DNA of 6,028 nt from Dysgonomonas sp. (GTDB lineage Bacteria > Bacteroidota > Bacteroidia > Bacteroidales > Dysgonomonadaceae): positions 1 to 6,028 of the forward strand of contig JASLEN010000303.1 in the NCBI GenBank assembly GCA_030151105.1. Reading direction: 5' to 3'. A model generated the notes under the pieces. The model did not search any database. It saw only the letters and a list, made by a program, of their open reading frames with translations, and had not been told where the DNA came from. The position numbers and the translations under genes are program-made. Below are positions 4,704-6,028 of this stretch, piece after piece; the first letter of the stretch is position 1; every line of letters begins with the position of its first letter.

Positions 4704-6028
4704 ATGAAATTTGAAATAGACAAACAAACAATTGCTGACCTTGATATTTACAATCACGATATCAATGTCAAGACCATTTCGGGACTATTTACTCAAACCC
4801 AATCCTTTCTGGGAAAAAGTAAAGTTTATGAACTCTTAGCCAATCCGTTGGCTAACTATGAGGAGTTGAAAGAGCGTACAGAGACTATTCAATTCTTTGA
4901 ACAGAATTCACTCTTTGACATGCCATTGGATATTGATGCACTCAATTTTGCGGAATACTTTCAGAAGCAGAGAAGGCATACTATGCCACCCACTTTTGGA
5001 ACGGCTTTTGGGCGATTCGTCTTTGATAAGTTGAACAAAGATGCTCAGTATTTCTTAATGAAAGAAGGTGTCTATCAAACAATCATAGTTTTGAGATGGA
5101 TCAACGATTTTTCGCAACGCATTCTTAAATTATCAAATAATGATACGGCTAATATTCCAGAAACTCTTATTACTCAAAGTAAAAGAGTGGAAGAAATATT
5201 TGAAGAAAATGGATATCACAAGATATTGAAGAAGAAGCGAATAGGAAAATTTATAGATGTAGGCAAATACGATTATCAATTCAGAATAAAAGATAGAAGA
5301 GCGATTCTATACTGCTTAGACCTTATATATCAATATGATGCTTATAGCACCATAGCTAAGGTGAGTAAGGAAGAAGGTTTCACCTTTGCCAATTTGCACA
5401 AGCCCGAAGAAGGAAATAAGATAGAGATAGAAGGATTGTACCATCCCTTATTAGAAAATCCTATTGGCAATAATTTGACTTTGGGCAAAGGCTCAAATTT
5501 GATGTTTCTTTCAGGACCCAATATGGCGGGCAAATCGACTACATTGAAAGCTCTTGCCATTGCAACTTTCTTAGCTCATATTGGATTTCCAGTGCCCGCT
5601 AAAAAAATGAACATAAGCGTATTGTCGGGCATTTCCACAACAATCAACATTGCTGATGATTTGAGTTCGGGCTACAGTCACTTTTTTGCAGAGGTAATGA
5701 GAGTGAAACAAGTGGCTCAAAAATTGAAAGAGCATCATAATATGCTCATCATCTTTGATGAATTGTTTAGAGGAACAAACGTTAAAGATGCTTATGATGG
5801 AACAGAAGCTGTCATCAAAGCATTTTCGAAAGTAAAAGATTCGTTCTTTGTAGTCTCTACCCATATTGTGGAAGTGGCTGAGGAATTGAAGCATTTAGAT
5901 AATATAAAGTTCAATTACTTAAACATTGAACATAAAAATGGACATCCAACTTATTCGTATGAACTGAAAGAAGGCATTTCGAACGATAGACTTGGAATGT
6001 ATATTATCAATCCCTCTCGATTGATAAT
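4704..6028 (+). CDS. MutS-family ATPase lacking the mismatch-recognition domain (3' partial)
   Basis: The reading frame is open from the ATG at 4704 to the window edge, giving at least 441 residues. About 260 N-terminal residues resemble the helical core (lever/clamp region) of MutS proteins. The ATPase domain follows: Walker A GPNMAGKST (271-279), VPA (297-299), the ADDLSSGYSHFFAEVMR segment (317-333), Walker B LIIFDELFRGTN (348-359) and STHI (385-388). Canonical MutS has DELGRGTS at Walker B; here phenylalanine (F355) and asparagine (N359) replace Gly and Ser. The N-terminal mismatch-binding domain with its Phe-x-Glu motif is absent, so this is a MutS-related protein of about 440-450 residues rather than the mismatch-repair MutS. 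It probably uses ATP to act on branched or otherwise structured DNA; the role is not known to me. The gap of 70 bp from argC suggests either separate expression or read-through. Confidence 0.88.
   Translation, partial: MKFEIDKQTIADLDIYNHDINVKTISGLFTQTQSFLGKSKVYELLANPLANYEELKERTETIQFFEQNSLFDMPLDIDALNFAEYFQKQRRHTMPPTFGTAFGRFVFDKLNKDAQYFLMKEGVYQTIIVLRWINDFSQRILKLSNNDTANIPETLITQSKRVEEIFEENGYHKILKKKRIGKFIDVGKYDYQFRIKDRRAILYCLDLIYQYDAYSTIAKVSKEEGFTFANLHKPEEGNKIEIEGLYHPLLENPIGNNLTLGKGSNLMFLSGPNMAGKSTTLKALAIATFLAHIGFPVPAKKMNISVLSGISTTINIADDLSSGYSHFFAEVMRVKQVAQKLKEHHNMLIIFDELFRGTNVKDAYDGTEAVIKAFSKVKDSFFVVSTHIVEVAEELKHLDNIKFNYLNIEHKNGHPTYSYELKEGISNDRLGMYIINPSRLI

Noticed and set aside
5342..5894. Two antisense open frames (5342-5560 and 5571-5894) opposite the mutS-like gene
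   Set aside because: They lie across the Walker A and Walker B region of a well-supported gene, have no recognisable domain, and are explained as shadows of its codon pattern.

Overview
The window looks like a chromosomal segment from a low-GC Bacteroidota, most likely of the order Bacteroidales. Four things support this. The argR promoter matches the Bacteroides-type -33/-7 consensus. The genes lack strong Shine-Dalgarno sequences. The ArgG and ArgC variants are of the kind seen in Bacteroidota. The order argR / GNAT acyltransferase / argG / argC is the arginine locus layout I know from Bacteroides. All genes lie on the + strand; no rRNA, tRNA, CRISPR array or mobile element was seen.

Layout: (1) bases 2-91 are the last 29 codons of an unidentified gene whose stop overlaps the start of birA. 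(2) 91-825 is birA, a biotin-protein ligase without a DNA-binding domain. (3) 826-919 is a regulatory gap with a near-perfect Bacteroidota promoter and three ARG-box-like operators on an exact 21-bp period. (4) 920-1378 argR, 1375-2010 a GNAT acyltransferase and 2007-3209 argG follow, each pair joined by a 4-bp ATGA overlap. (5) 3210-3353 is a gap rich in inverted repeats. (6) 3354-3668 is an unrecognised acidic 104-residue protein, joined by another ATGA overlap to argC (3665-4633). (7) 4634-4703 is a short gap with an 8-bp inverted repeat. (8) 4704 to the window end is a MutS-family ATPase without the mismatch-recognition domain, still open at the edge.

The central genes form an arginine-biosynthesis operon. 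The GNAT protein probably makes the N-acylglutamate that starts the pathway, taking the place of ArgA. ArgC reduces the acylglutamyl phosphate and ArgG joins citrulline to aspartate. ArgR, with arginine as co-repressor, probably represses the operon and itself through the tandem boxes, which cover the -33 element, the -7 element and the first transcribed bases. Genes for ArgB, ArgD, the transcarbamylase, deacylation and ArgH are not in the window.

I found no clearly new defence or mobile system. The points most worth a second look are the tandem operator array, the four-cysteine GNAT enzyme, the unknown small protein coupled to argC, and the structured argG-argC spacer.
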